Assembly (NCBI RefSeq): GCF_900114065.1
Contig: NZ_FORS01000006.1
Coordinates: 62,001 to 126,000, forward strand
DNA from: Stutzerimonas kunmingensis
GTDB lineage: Bacteria; Pseudomonadota; Gammaproteobacteria; Pseudomonadales; Pseudomonadaceae
Length of the DNA: 64,000 bases
Direction of reading: 5' to 3'
Position numbers and translations under genes: made by a program
The notes under the pieces: generated by a model
What the model saw: the letters and a program-made list of their open reading frames with translations, nothing else
What the model was told of the DNA's origin: nothing
Databases searched by the model: none
Shown: piece after piece, positions 57,167 through 64,000 of the stretch
Numbering within the stretch: the first letter of the stretch is position 1
Layout of the letters: the number at the start of each line of letters is the position of its first letter

Positions 57167-57577
57167 ATGAAAGCACTACGTTCAATCGCCGCCGGCTTGA
57201 TGCTCAGCGGCCTGTCCGGTCTGTCCCTGGCCGCTGGCAACCCCCTCAGCGTGCATGTGCTGAATCTGCAAGACGGCCTGCCTTCGCCGGATGTGCGCGT
57301 CACCCTCGAACAACGTCAGGGTGATGCCTGGAAATCACTCAACAGCGGCGAGACCAACGCCCAAGGCCGCATCACCGCGCTGTACCCCGAAGGCAAGGCG
57401 CTGGAAAAGGGCACCTACCGCGTCACCTTCATGACCGGCGACTGGTTCGCCGCGCACAAGGCCAGCACCTTTTTCCCCGAAGTTCCGGTGATCTTCGAAG
57501 CCGATGGCAGCGTCGAGCACTACCACATCCCGCTGCTGCTGAGCCCCTATGGCTTCTCCACCTACCGCGGCAATTGA
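57167..57577 (+). CDS. hiuH: Periplasmic 5-hydroxyisourate hydrolase (second copy)
   Basis: A 136-residue transthyretin-like protein with a signal peptide (MKALRSIAAGLMLSGLSGLS, cleavage after LAA). Active-site residues are kept: His in LSVHVLNLQDG, Arg in TNAQGRITAL, His in EHYHIPLL and the end STYRGN, where the last residue is Asn instead of the Ser of the cytosolic copy. The gene lies with the GlcG-type gene, divergent from an HprRS-like two-component system. Role: either handling urate oxidation products in the periplasm or a stress-related function. AAAGGAAA ribosome-binding site. Confidence 0.93.
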   Translation: MKALRSIAAGLMLSGLSGLSLAAGNPLSVHVLNLQDGLPSPDVRVTLEQRQGDAWKSLNSGETNAQGRITALYPEGKALEKGTYRVTFMTGDWFAAHKASTFFPEVPVIFEADGSVEHYHIPLLLSPYGFSTYRGN

Positions 57578-57582
57578 GCCGC

Positions 57583-58491
57583 TCAGCGCACTTCCCAATA
57601 GCCCGGTGCGTTGTAGATGTCCTTCAGGTAGTCGATGAAGAAACGCACCTTGGCCGGCAGGTAGCGCTGCTGCGGATACACCGCCTGGATGTCGTAGGCC
57701 GGCAGCGCGTACTCGTCGAGTACCGTGACCAGCTCGCCGCGCTTGAGCTCGACCTGGATCTCCCAGGTCGAGCGCCAGCCTATGCCCAGGCCCTGCTTGA
57801 CCCAGTCGAACAGCAGCTCGCCGTCATTGCAGTCCAGATTGCCGGCCACGCGGATCGCCACCTGCCTGCCGTCACGCAGGAAGGTCCAGCCCCGCTGCTG
57901 CCCGCCCTGCAGGTTGAAGGCCAGGCAGTTGTGCTGCGTCAGCTCTTCCAATGCCGTCGGCGTGCCATGGCGGGCGAAGTACTCCGGCGAGCCGCAGACC
58001 ACCCGCCTGTTCGGAAACAGCCGCACCGCCACATAGTTGGGGTCGGTCACCTCGCCGATGCGAATGCCCATGTCGTAACCGTGGCGCACCAGATCGACCA
58101 CGCTGTCGGTGAAGTTGAACGACAGCTGCAGGTCCGGATAGCGCGCCTGGAACGCCGGTGCGTGCGGGCCGATATGTCGCCGGCCGAATGCCGCCGGCGC
58201 CGACACCACCAGATGGCCACGTACCGAGGTGCGGTCGTGGCTGATGCTGGCATCCACCTCATCGAAATCCTTCAGCAGCCCGCGGGCGCGCTCCAGATAC
58301 TGCTCACCCAGATCGGTCAATGACAGCCCGCGCGTCGAGCGGTGCATCAGCTTCACACCCAGATGCCGCTCCAGCGCATCCAGCCGCCGGCCCATCACCA
58401 CCGGGGTGACGTTCTCCTTGTGCGCAGCCGCAGCGAAGCTGCCGCAGTCGGCCACCAGCACGAAGCTGCGCAGGGTCGTATAGCGATCCAT
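57583..58491 (-). CDS. LysR-family regulator of the glyoxylate genes
   Basis: A 302-residue LysR-type regulator: N-terminal HTH (YTTLRSFVLVADCGSFAAAA, VTPVVMGRRLDALERHLGVKLMHR) and C-terminal co-inducer domain (HLVVSAPAAFGRRHIGPHAP). It is divergent from gcl and overlaps a symmetric operator candidate immediately in front of its own start. The homologous arrangement occurs in Pseudomonas, so it probably controls gcl-hyi-glxR in response to glyoxylate or a related metabolite (inference). AGGAG ribosome-binding site before ATG 58491; five bases separate its end from the convergent hiuH. Confidence 0.92.
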   Translation of the reverse strand: MDRYTTLRSFVLVADCGSFAAAAHKENVTPVVMGRRLDALERHLGVKLMHRSTRGLSLTDLGEQYLERARGLLKDFDEVDASISHDRTSVRGHLVVSAPAAFGRRHIGPHAPAFQARYPDLQLSFNFTDSVVDLVRHGYDMGIRIGEVTDPNYVAVRLFPNRRVVCGSPEYFARHGTPTALEELTQHNCLAFNLQGGQQRGWTFLRDGRQVAIRVAGNLDCNDGELLFDWVKQGLGIGWRSTWEIQVELKRGELVTVLDEYALPAYDIQAVYPQQRYLPAKVRFFIDYLKDIYNAPGYWEVR

Positions 58492-58510
58492 TCGATACTC
58501 CTGATATCGA
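58492..58510. promoter_or_regulatory. LysR operator candidate TCGATA-N7-TATCGA
   Basis: TCGATA (58492-58497) and TATCGA (58505-58510) are exact complements with T-N11-A spacing typical of LysR boxes. They abut the LysR start codon and cover its ribosome-binding site. A third TATCGA stands at 58579-58584 near the gcl promoter. Confidence 0.55.
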
Positions 58511-58600
58511 CAGAACTGAAGTCTCGACCAATTCCGCCAGCTAATCCAGGGCGGCATGCTTGAGCCACGTAGAAAAACTATCGAATAAGAGGTGTGATCC

Positions 58601-60382
58601 ATGGCCCGCATGAGAGCAATCGACGCCGCCGTCGCGGTATTGCGCAAGGAAGGCATCGACACCGCCTTCGGCATCCCCGGTGCCGCGATCAACCCGCTGT
58701 ATTCCGCCCTGCGGGCCGACGGCAGCATCCGCCACATCCTCGCCCGCCACGTAGAGGGTGCCTCGCACATGGCAGAGGGCTATACCCGTGCCAAGCCGGG
58801 CAACATCGGCGTGTGCATCGGCACCTCTGGCCCGGCCGGCACCGACATGATCACCGGCCTGTATTCCGCCTCGGCCGACTCAATCCCGATCCTCTGCATC
58901 ACCGGTCAGGCGCCGCGTGCCAAGCTGCACAAGGAAGATTTCCAGGCCGTCGATATCGAATCCATTGCCAAGCCGGTGACCAAATGGGCGGTTACCGTTC
59001 GCGAACCGGCGCTGGTGCCGCGCGTGTTCCAGCAGGCCTTCCATGTGATGCGCTCGGGGCGTCCCGGACCGGTGCTGATCGACCTGCCGTTCGATGTGCA
59101 GATGGGCGAGATCGAATTCGACATCGACACCTACGAGCCGCTCGCCGTGTACAAGCCGGCGGCGACCCGCAAGCAGATCGAGAAGGCCATCGACATGCTC
59201 TGCTCCGCCGAGCGCCCGCTGATCGTCGCCGGTGGAGGCATCTACAACGCCGCGGCCGAGGCCTTGCTGGTGGAGTTCGCCGAGACCGTGGGCGTGCCGG
59301 TGATCCCGACCCTGATGGGCTGGGGCTCGATCCCCGACGACCATCCGCTGATGGCTGGCATGTGCGGACTGCAGACCAGCCACCGCTACGGCAACGCGAC
59401 CATGCTGGAATCCGACTTCGTACTCGGCATCGGCAACCGCTGGGCCAACCGCCACACCGGCTCGGTGGAGACCTATACCAAGGGCCGCACCTTCGTTCAC
59501 GTCGACATCGAGCCGACCCAGATCGGCCGGGTATTCGCGCCGGACTACGGAATCGTCTCCGACGCCCGTGCCGCGCTCGAGTTGTTTGTCGAGGTTGCGA
59601 GGCAGCGCAAGGCCGAAGGTCGTCTGCCGGATCGCCGCGCCTGGGCCGCCGACTGCCTGGAACGCAAACGCACAATGTTGCGCAAGACCAACTTCGACAG
59701 CGTGCCGATGAAGCCGCAGCGCGTGTACCAGTGCATGAACAACGCATTCGGCAAGGACACCTGCTACGTCAGCACCATCGGCCTGTCGCAGATCGCCGCC
59801 GCGCAGTTCCTGCACGTTTACCAGCCGCGCCACTGGATCAATTGCGGCCAGGCCGGCCCGCTCGGCTGGACCATTCCGGCAGCGCTCGGCGTGGTTGCCG
59901 CGGACCCGGCGCGCAAAGTAGTGGCGCTTTCGGGTGACTATGACTTCCAGTTCATGATCGAGGAACTGGCCGTGGGCGCGCAGTTCAAGCTGCCCTACAT
60001 CCACATCCTGGTGAACAACGCCTACCTCGGGCTGATCCGCCAGTCGCAGCGCGGTTTCGAGATGGATTACTGCGTGCAGCTCGGTTTCGAGAACATCAAT
60101 GCCGACCAGAGCGGCATGGAAGGCTACGGCGTCGATCACGTCGCGGTGGTCGAGGGGCTGGGCTGCAAAGCACTGCGCGTGTTCAAGCAGGAAGACCTGC
60201 GCCCGGCCATCGAACAGGCCCAGGCCTGGATGGCCGAGCATCAGGTGCCGGTGGTGATCGAGGTGATCCTCGAGCGGGTGACCAACATCGCCATGGGCAC
60301 CGAGATCGATGCCATCAACGAGTTCGAGGCGCTGGCCGAAGGCCGGGAAGATGCGCCGACGGCGGTCGGGCTGTTGGACTGA
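58601..60382 (+). CDS. gcl: Glyoxylate carboligase Gcl
   Basis: A 593-residue thiamine-diphosphate enzyme that joins two glyoxylate molecules into tartronate semialdehyde with loss of CO2. The N-terminal PYR domain has [19 protein letters not shown], with Val/Ala-type residues where other ThDP enzymes have Glu, a feature of Gcl; the C-terminal domain has the ThDP motif [17 protein letters not shown] ending near [14 protein letters not shown]. Length 593 is standard. AGAGGTG ribosome-binding site; divergent from the LysR gene. Glyoxylate comes from AllA. Confidence 0.98.
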   Translation: MARMRAIDAAVAVLRKEGIDTAFGIPGAAINPLYSALRADGSIRHILARHVEGASHMAEGYTRAKPGNIGVCIGTSGPAGTDMITGLYSASADSIPILCITGQAPRAKLHKEDFQAVDIESIAKPVTKWAVTVREPALVPRVFQQAFHVMRSGRPGPVLIDLPFDVQMGEIEFDIDTYEPLAVYKPAATRKQIEKAIDMLCSAERPLIVAGGGIYNAAAEALLVEFAETVGVPVIPTLMGWGSIPDDHPLMAGMCGLQTSHRYGNATMLESDFVLGIGNRWANRHTGSVETYTKGRTFVHVDIEPTQIGRVFAPDYGIVSDARAALELFVEVARQRKAEGRLPDRRAWAADCLERKRTMLRKTNFDSVPMKPQRVYQCMNNAFGKDTCYVSTIGLSQIAAAQFLHVYQPRHWINCGQAGPLGWTIPAALGVVAADPARKVVALSGDYDFQFMIEELAVGAQFKLPYIHILVNNAYLGLIRQSQRGFEMDYCVQLGFENINADQSGMEGYGVDHVAVVEGLGCKALRVFKQEDLRPAIEQAQAWMAEHQVPVVIEVILERVTNIAMGTEIDAINEFEALAEGREDAPTAVGLLD

Positions 60383-60403
60383 TTCGCCCGTAACCACAAC
60401 CGC

Positions 60404-60429
60404 GTGGAAGACGCTTCGCGCTCTTCCAC
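60404..60429. repeat. GTGG...CCAC palindromic repeat, copy 4
   Basis: GTGGAAGA (60404-60411) pairs with TCTTCCAC (60422-60429) around CGCTTCGCGC, followed by GGGGCGGCCACCCG. It closely matches copy 2 downstream of xdhB, 29.5 kb away. Confidence 0.7.
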
Positions 60430-60492
60430 GGGGCGGCCACCCGTCCTACCGGCCGCCGCAGTTATCAGCGACGGGCACCGAAGCAACCGTAG

Positions 60493-60518
60493 GGTGGATA
60501 TCGCGAAGCATATCCACC
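60493..60518. repeat. GGTGG...CCACC palindromic repeat, copy 5
   Basis: GGTGGATAT (60493-60501) pairs perfectly with ATATCCACC (60510-60518) around CGCGAAGC and is preceded by GTAG. It fills, with copy 4, the 216-base gap between gcl and hyi; no gene is seen there. Confidence 0.75.
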
Positions 60519-60598
60519 GCAACGAAATACCCAGGGTGGTCACCACACCACCGCAATGCAGAACCGAATTTGATCCCTACAGATCAGGAGAGAGAACC

Positions 60599-61381
60599 AT
60601 GCCCCGCTTTGCCGCCAATCTGTCCATGCTGTTCACCGAGGTCGATTTCCTTGACCGCTTTGCCGCCGCTGCCGAAGCCGGCTTTACCGGCGTCGAATAC
60701 CTGTTCCCCTACGACTACCCGGCCGAGGAGATCAAGGCCCGGCTGGACGCCAACCAGCTGACCCAGGTGCTGTTCAACCTGCCGGCCGGCGACTGGACTG
60801 ATGGCGAGCGCGGTATCGCCATCCTGCCGGAGCGGGTCAAGGAATTCCGCGCCGGCGTGGACAAGGCCATCGCCTACGCCAAGGTGCTGGGCAACACCCA
60901 GGTCAACTGCCTGGCCGGCATTGCCCCGCGTGGCGCCGACCTCGGCCAGCTGGAAATCACCTTTATCGAAAACCTGCGCTACGCCGCGCAGAAGCTCGAG
61001 GAAGCCGGCATTCGCCTGGTGATAGAGATGATCAACACTCGCGACATCCCGCGCTTTTTCCTCAACAACACCTCCCAGGCGCAGGAGATCCGCGGCAAGG
61101 TCGGTCACGCCAACCTGTTCCTGCAGTACGACATCTACCACATGCAGATCATGGAGGGAGACCTGGCGCGCACCATCGAGAACAACCTGACGGCCATCAA
61201 CCATATCCAGCTGGCGGACAACCCTGGCCGCAACGAGCCGGGCACCGGCGAGATCAACTATCGCTTCCTCTTCGAGCATCTGGATCGCATCGGCTACCAG
61301 GGCTGGGTCGGCTGCGAGTACAAGCCGGCCACCACCACCGAAGCAGGCCTTGGCTGGCTGAAAAGCCACAACCCCATCTGA
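60599..61381 (+). CDS. hyi: Hydroxypyruvate isomerase Hyi
   Basis: A 260-residue TIM-barrel enzyme interconverting hydroxypyruvate and tartronate semialdehyde. Signatures: FAANLSMLFTEVDFLDRFAA, GFTGVEYLFPYDYPAEEI, VIEMINTRDIPRFFLN with catalytic Glu, QYDIYHMQIMEGDLA and VGCEYKPA with the second Glu. AGGAGAG stands before the ATG. It lies between gcl and glxR as in other Pseudomonas. Confidence 0.96.
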   Translation: MPRFAANLSMLFTEVDFLDRFAAAAEAGFTGVEYLFPYDYPAEEIKARLDANQLTQVLFNLPAGDWTDGERGIAILPERVKEFRAGVDKAIAYAKVLGNTQVNCLAGIAPRGADLGQLEITFIENLRYAAQKLEEAGIRLVIEMINTRDIPRFFLNNTSQAQEIRGKVGHANLFLQYDIYHMQIMEGDLARTIENNLTAINHIQLADNPGRNEPGTGEINYRFLFEHLDRIGYQGWVGCEYKPATTTEAGLGWLKSHNPI

Positions 61382-61413
61382 CCCGAACTGAATCGAATTG
61401 AAGGAGATTACTC

Positions 61414-62304
61414 ATGGCTAAGATCGGATTTATCGGCACCGGAATCATGGGCAAACCCATGGCAAGCAACCTGCAGAACGCAGGCCACCAACTGTTCCTT
61501 TCCGAACATCATGACAAGGCACCCGCCGACCTGGTGCAGGCCGGCGCCATCGCCCTGGCCACGCCGCGGGAAGTCGCGCAGGAAGCCGAGTTCATCATCG
61601 TCATGGTGCCGGATACGCCGCAGGTCGAGGACGTGCTGTTCCGCGACCAGGGCGTCGCCGCCGGTGTCGGCCCGGGCAAGGTGGTGATCGACATGAGTTC
61701 GATCTCCCCCAGCGCCACCAAGCAGTTCGCTGAGAAGATCAAGGCGAGCGGCGCCGAGTACCTCGACGCGCCGGTATCCGGTGGTGAAGTCGGCGCCAAG
61801 GCCGGCAGCCTGTCGATCATGGTCGGCGGCAGCGAAGCGGCCTTCGAGCGCGCCCTGCCGCTGTTCCAGGCGATGGGCAAAAACATCACCCGCGTCGGCG
61901 AAAACGGCGACGGCCAGACCGCCAAGGTGGCCAACCAGATCATCGTCGCGCTGAACATCCAGGCGGTCGCTGAGGCCCTGCTGTTCGCCGCGAAGAACGG
62001 CGCCGACCCGGCCAAGGTGCGCGAGGCACTGATGGGTGGCTTCGCCGGTTCGAAGATCCTCGAAGTGCACGGCGAGCGCATGATCAAGGGCACCTTCGAT
62101 CCGGGCTTCCGCATCAGCCTGCACCAGAAGGACCTCAATCTCGCCCTGGCCGGCGCCCGCGAGCTGGGCCTCAACCTGCCCAACACCGCCAACGCCCAGC
62201 AGGTGTTCAGCACCTGCGCAGCCATCGGCGGCAGCGGCTGGGACCACTCGGCACTGATCAAGGGCCTGGAGCACATGGCCAATTTCTCGATCCGCAAGGA
62301 GTAA
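61414..62304 (+). CDS. glxR: Tartronate semialdehyde reductase GlxR
   Basis: A 296-residue beta-hydroxyacid dehydrogenase that reduces tartronate semialdehyde to D-glycerate with NADH. N-terminal Rossmann motif GFIGTGIMGKPMASNL; substrate motif YLDAPVSGGEVGAKAGSLSIMVGG; catalytic Lys in GQTAKVANQIIVALN. A strong AAGGAG ribosome-binding site is present 32 bases after hyi, so both genes share one transcript. Confidence 0.97.
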   Translation: MAKIGFIGTGIMGKPMASNLQNAGHQLFLSEHHDKAPADLVQAGAIALATPREVAQEAEFIIVMVPDTPQVEDVLFRDQGVAAGVGPGKVVIDMSSISPSATKQFAEKIKASGAEYLDAPVSGGEVGAKAGSLSIMVGGSEAAFERALPLFQAMGKNITRVGENGDGQTAKVANQIIVALNIQAVAEALLFAAKNGADPAKVREALMGGFAGSKILEVHGERMIKGTFDPGFRISLHQKDLNLALAGARELGLNLPNTANAQQVFSTCAAIGGSGWDHSALIKGLEHMANFSIRKE

Positions 62305-62404
62305 AGCCTTCGAGCGCACTGAGTCGGGCCTGCGCCCCACCTTCAGGGACAGACAGACCAGGTGGTGGGATCAGCGCAACGCTCGGCACCAGTGATGCTC
62401 AAAG

Positions 62405-62482
62405 GGTTGGTGTGCAGATACGCGAGGTCGGAATCATCGCGTCTCCCCCACGACCAGGGCCCCGCGCGCCTGCACACCAACC
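62405..62482. repeat. 13-bp inverted repeat between glxR and the glycerate kinase gene
   Basis: GGTTGGTGTGCAG (62405-62417) and CTGCACACCAACC (62470-62482) are perfect complements with a 52-base spacer, GC-rich at its end. It is immediately followed by a terminator-like hairpin. It occupies the middle of a 326-base gap that contains no gene I can support. Confidence 0.65.
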
Positions 62483-62505
62483 GCCGTCTGCGGACGGCAC
62501 CTTTT
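62483..62505 (+). terminator. Terminator-like hairpin upstream of the glycerate kinase gene
   Basis: GCCGTC (62483-62488) pairs with GACGGC (62493-62498) around TGCG, followed by ACCTTTT. It directly adjoins the 13-bp inverted repeat, so together they could act as an attenuator or end the glxR transcript. Confidence 0.6.
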
Positions 62506-62630
62506 CGATTCGCCCGGCACAAGGAGTCACGGCCCGACTGCCGGGCGGGTCGATTTCAACCCTTAGCGCTTGCATTGCCGAGCCCTAAGGTCTGCAATCG
62601 GCCTCTGCAAAAAGACCCAAGGAGCCAGAG

Positions 62631-63902
62631 ATGCCCATCGATCCCCAAGCCCTGCTGCGCCAGCTGTTCGATAGCGCCATCGAGGCCGCCCATCCGCGCC
62701 ACGTGCTCGCCGACCATCTGCCTGAAGACCGCAGCGGCCGAGCCATCGTCATCGGCGCCGGCAAGGCGGCTGCGGCCATGGCCGAAGCCATTGAGCAGGT
62801 CTGGGAAGGCGAGCTGTCCGGCCTGGTGGTGACCCGCTATGAACATCACGCCGACTGCCGCCGCATCGAGGTGGTGGAGGCAGCGCACCCGGTGCCGGAC
62901 GATGCCGGCGAGCGCGTCGCACGCCGCGTACTGGAGCTGGTCAGCAACCTCGAGGAAAGCGACCGGGTGATCTTCCTGCTTTCCGGCGGCGGTTCCTCGC
63001 TGTTGGCACTGCCAGCCGAGGGCATCTCTCTGGCCGACAAACAGGCGATCAACAAGGCGCTGCTGCGTTCCGGCGCGCACATCGGCGAGATGAACTGCGT
63101 GCGCAAGCATCTCTCGGCGATCAAGGGCGGCCGCCTGGCCAGGGCCTGCTGGCCGGCGAGCGTATACACCTATGCGATTTCCGACGTGCCCGGCGACGAA
63201 GCCACGGTGATCGCCTCCGGCCCGACCGTCGCCGATCCGACCACATCGGCGCAGGCACTGGAGATCCTCGAGCGCTACCACATCGAGGTGCCGGCCAACG
63301 TGCGCGCCTGGCTCGAAGACCCGCGCTCGGAAACCCTCAAGCCGGGCGACCCGATGCTCTCGCGCAGCCACTTTCAGCTCATCGCCACGCCGCAGCAGTC
63401 GCTCGACGCCGCTGCCGAGGTGGCCCGTTCCGCCGGTATCACCCCGCTGATCCTCGGCGACCTGGAAGGCGAAGCGCGTCAGGTGGCCAAGGTGCATGCC
63501 GGCATTGCCCGCCAGGTGGTGCTGCACGGCCAGCCGATCGCCGCGCCCTGCGTGCTCCTCTCCGGCGGCGAGACCACGGTGACCTTGCGCGGCAACGGCC
63601 GTGGCGGACGCAACGCCGAATTCCTGCTTGCCCTCACCGAAAGCCTGCAAGGCCTGCCCGGCGTCTACGCGCTGGCCGGCGACACCGATGGCATCGACGG
63701 TTCCGAGGACAACGCCGGCGCACTGATGACCCCAGACAGCTTCGCCCGCGCCGAAGCACAGGGCCGGCGTGCCGCCGATGCGCTGGCCAACAACGACGGC
63801 TATGGCTACTTCGCCGCGCTGGACAGCCTGATCGTTACAGGCCCGACGCGTACCAACGTCAACGATTTCCGCGCCATCCTGATTCTGCCGCCCTCGACCT
63901 AG
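62631..63902 (+). CDS. ttuD: Glycerate 2-kinase, MOFRL family
   Basis: A 423-residue enzyme of the GckA/TtuD type that phosphorylates D-glycerate to 2-phosphoglycerate; older annotations call it hydroxypyruvate reductase. N-terminal DUF4147 domain: IVIGAGKAAAAMAEAIEQ, EAAHPVPDDAGERVA and FLLSGGGSSLLALPAEGI; C-terminal MOFRL domain: LLSGGETTVTLRGNGRGGRNAEFLLAL and LAGDTDGIDGSEDNAGAL. AAGGAG ribosome-binding site. It completes the glyoxylate route together with gcl, hyi and glxR and precedes pyruvate kinase by 32 bases. Confidence 0.94.
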   Translation: MPIDPQALLRQLFDSAIEAAHPRHVLADHLPEDRSGRAIVIGAGKAAAAMAEAIEQVWEGELSGLVVTRYEHHADCRRIEVVEAAHPVPDDAGERVARRVLELVSNLEESDRVIFLLSGGGSSLLALPAEGISLADKQAINKALLRSGAHIGEMNCVRKHLSAIKGGRLARACWPASVYTYAISDVPGDEATVIASGPTVADPTTSAQALEILERYHIEVPANVRAWLEDPRSETLKPGDPMLSRSHFQLIATPQQSLDAAAEVARSAGITPLILGDLEGEARQVAKVHAGIARQVVLHGQPIAAPCVLLSGGETTVTLRGNGRGGRNAEFLLALTESLQGLPGVYALAGDTDGIDGSEDNAGALMTPDSFARAEAQGRRAADALANNDGYGYFAALDSLIVTGPTRTNVNDFRAILILPPST

Positions 63903-63934
63903 ACCGAGGACGCTCACCTGCCAGCGAGCCCGCC

Positions 63935-64000
63935 ATGAAACCCGACAAGAAGGTCAAGATACTTGCCACCCTCGGCCCCACCACCCGCAGCATCGATGAT
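63935..64000 (+). CDS. pyk: Pyruvate kinase, N-terminal fragment (cut by window edge)
   Basis: ATG 63935 opens a frame that runs to the end of the window: KVKILATLGPTTRSIDD, the usual N-terminus of pyruvate kinases. Only 22 residues are present. Position 32 bases after the glycerate kinase gene matches the Pseudomonas order and would convert the phosphoenolpyruvate made from glyoxylate to pyruvate. Confidence 0.85.
   Translation, partial: MKPDKKVKILATLGPTTRSIDD

Overview
The window looks like a chromosomal segment of a high-GC gammaproteobacterium of the family Pseudomonadaceae, most like the Pseudomonas stutzeri (Stutzerimonas) group. This rests on gene content and order: a pepA-holC-hypothetical-valS run, a gcl-hyi-glxR-glycerate kinase-pyruvate kinase run behind a LysR gene, and a purine cluster of xdhABC, guaD, puuE, uraD, alc, allA and puuD, all arranged as I know them from Pseudomonas. 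The species assignment is inference. No rRNA, tRNA or CRISPR array was seen.

Layout. Positions 1-24000 are mostly housekeeping: the pepA 3' end, holC, valS, nhaD, an SLC13-type permease, two MFS transporters (one with a translationally coupled 39-residue membrane protein), rlmF, a UbiA-type prenyltransferase, yejK, a PPK2-type kinase coupled to a secreted metallopeptidase-like protein, a GST, a GIY-YIG protein, mltF, a P-type ATPase and an SDR. From 23065 to about 50500 lies a large purine-catabolism region: 8-oxoguanine deaminase, a BMP-type binding protein, an IPNS-like oxygenase, xdhA-xdhB-xdhC, guaD, then an accessory insert, then a GntR regulator, purine permease, LysE exporter, cytosolic hiuH, puuE-uraD, alc, allA, membrane urate oxidase puuD, a CPA2 antiporter, a second NCS2 permease, a Tsx-like outer-membrane channel and a RutR-like TetR regulator. 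From 51300 to 57600 are a four-helix-bundle protein, a GAF-EAL phosphodiesterase, exonuclease III, a two-component system and, divergent from it, a GlcG-type protein with a periplasmic 5-hydroxyisourate hydrolase. The last 6 kb encode glyoxylate conversion to glycerate phosphate and the start of pyruvate kinase.

How the genes work together. Guanine is deaminated to xanthine (guaD), oxidised to urate (XdhABC) and 5-hydroxyisourate (PuuD), hydrolysed (HiuH), decarboxylated to allantoin (UraD), opened to allantoate (PuuE), cut to ureidoglycolate (Alc) and split to glyoxylate plus urea (AllA). Gcl, Hyi, GlxR and the glycerate kinase then carry glyoxylate to 2-phosphoglycerate. Urease is not in the window. 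Import is covered by a Tsx-like channel and two NCS2 permeases.

The insert at about 33270-37160 carries a frameshifted IS110-family element and a decayed IS5-family element (16-bp perfect inverted repeats, TAA target duplication) around less GC-rich cargo genes. Regulatory patterns read from the sequence include five TTGTRYACAA-type palindromes around the purine transport and ureide genes next to a GntR gene, two TTGAC-N6-GTCA boxes overlapping the xdhA promoter, an 18-bp CATTAC...GTAATG palindrome in front of the periplasmic HIU hydrolase operon, and a TCGATA-N7-TATCGA operator candidate at the LysR-gcl junction. Short palindromic repeats built on GGTGG...CCACC recur between genes.
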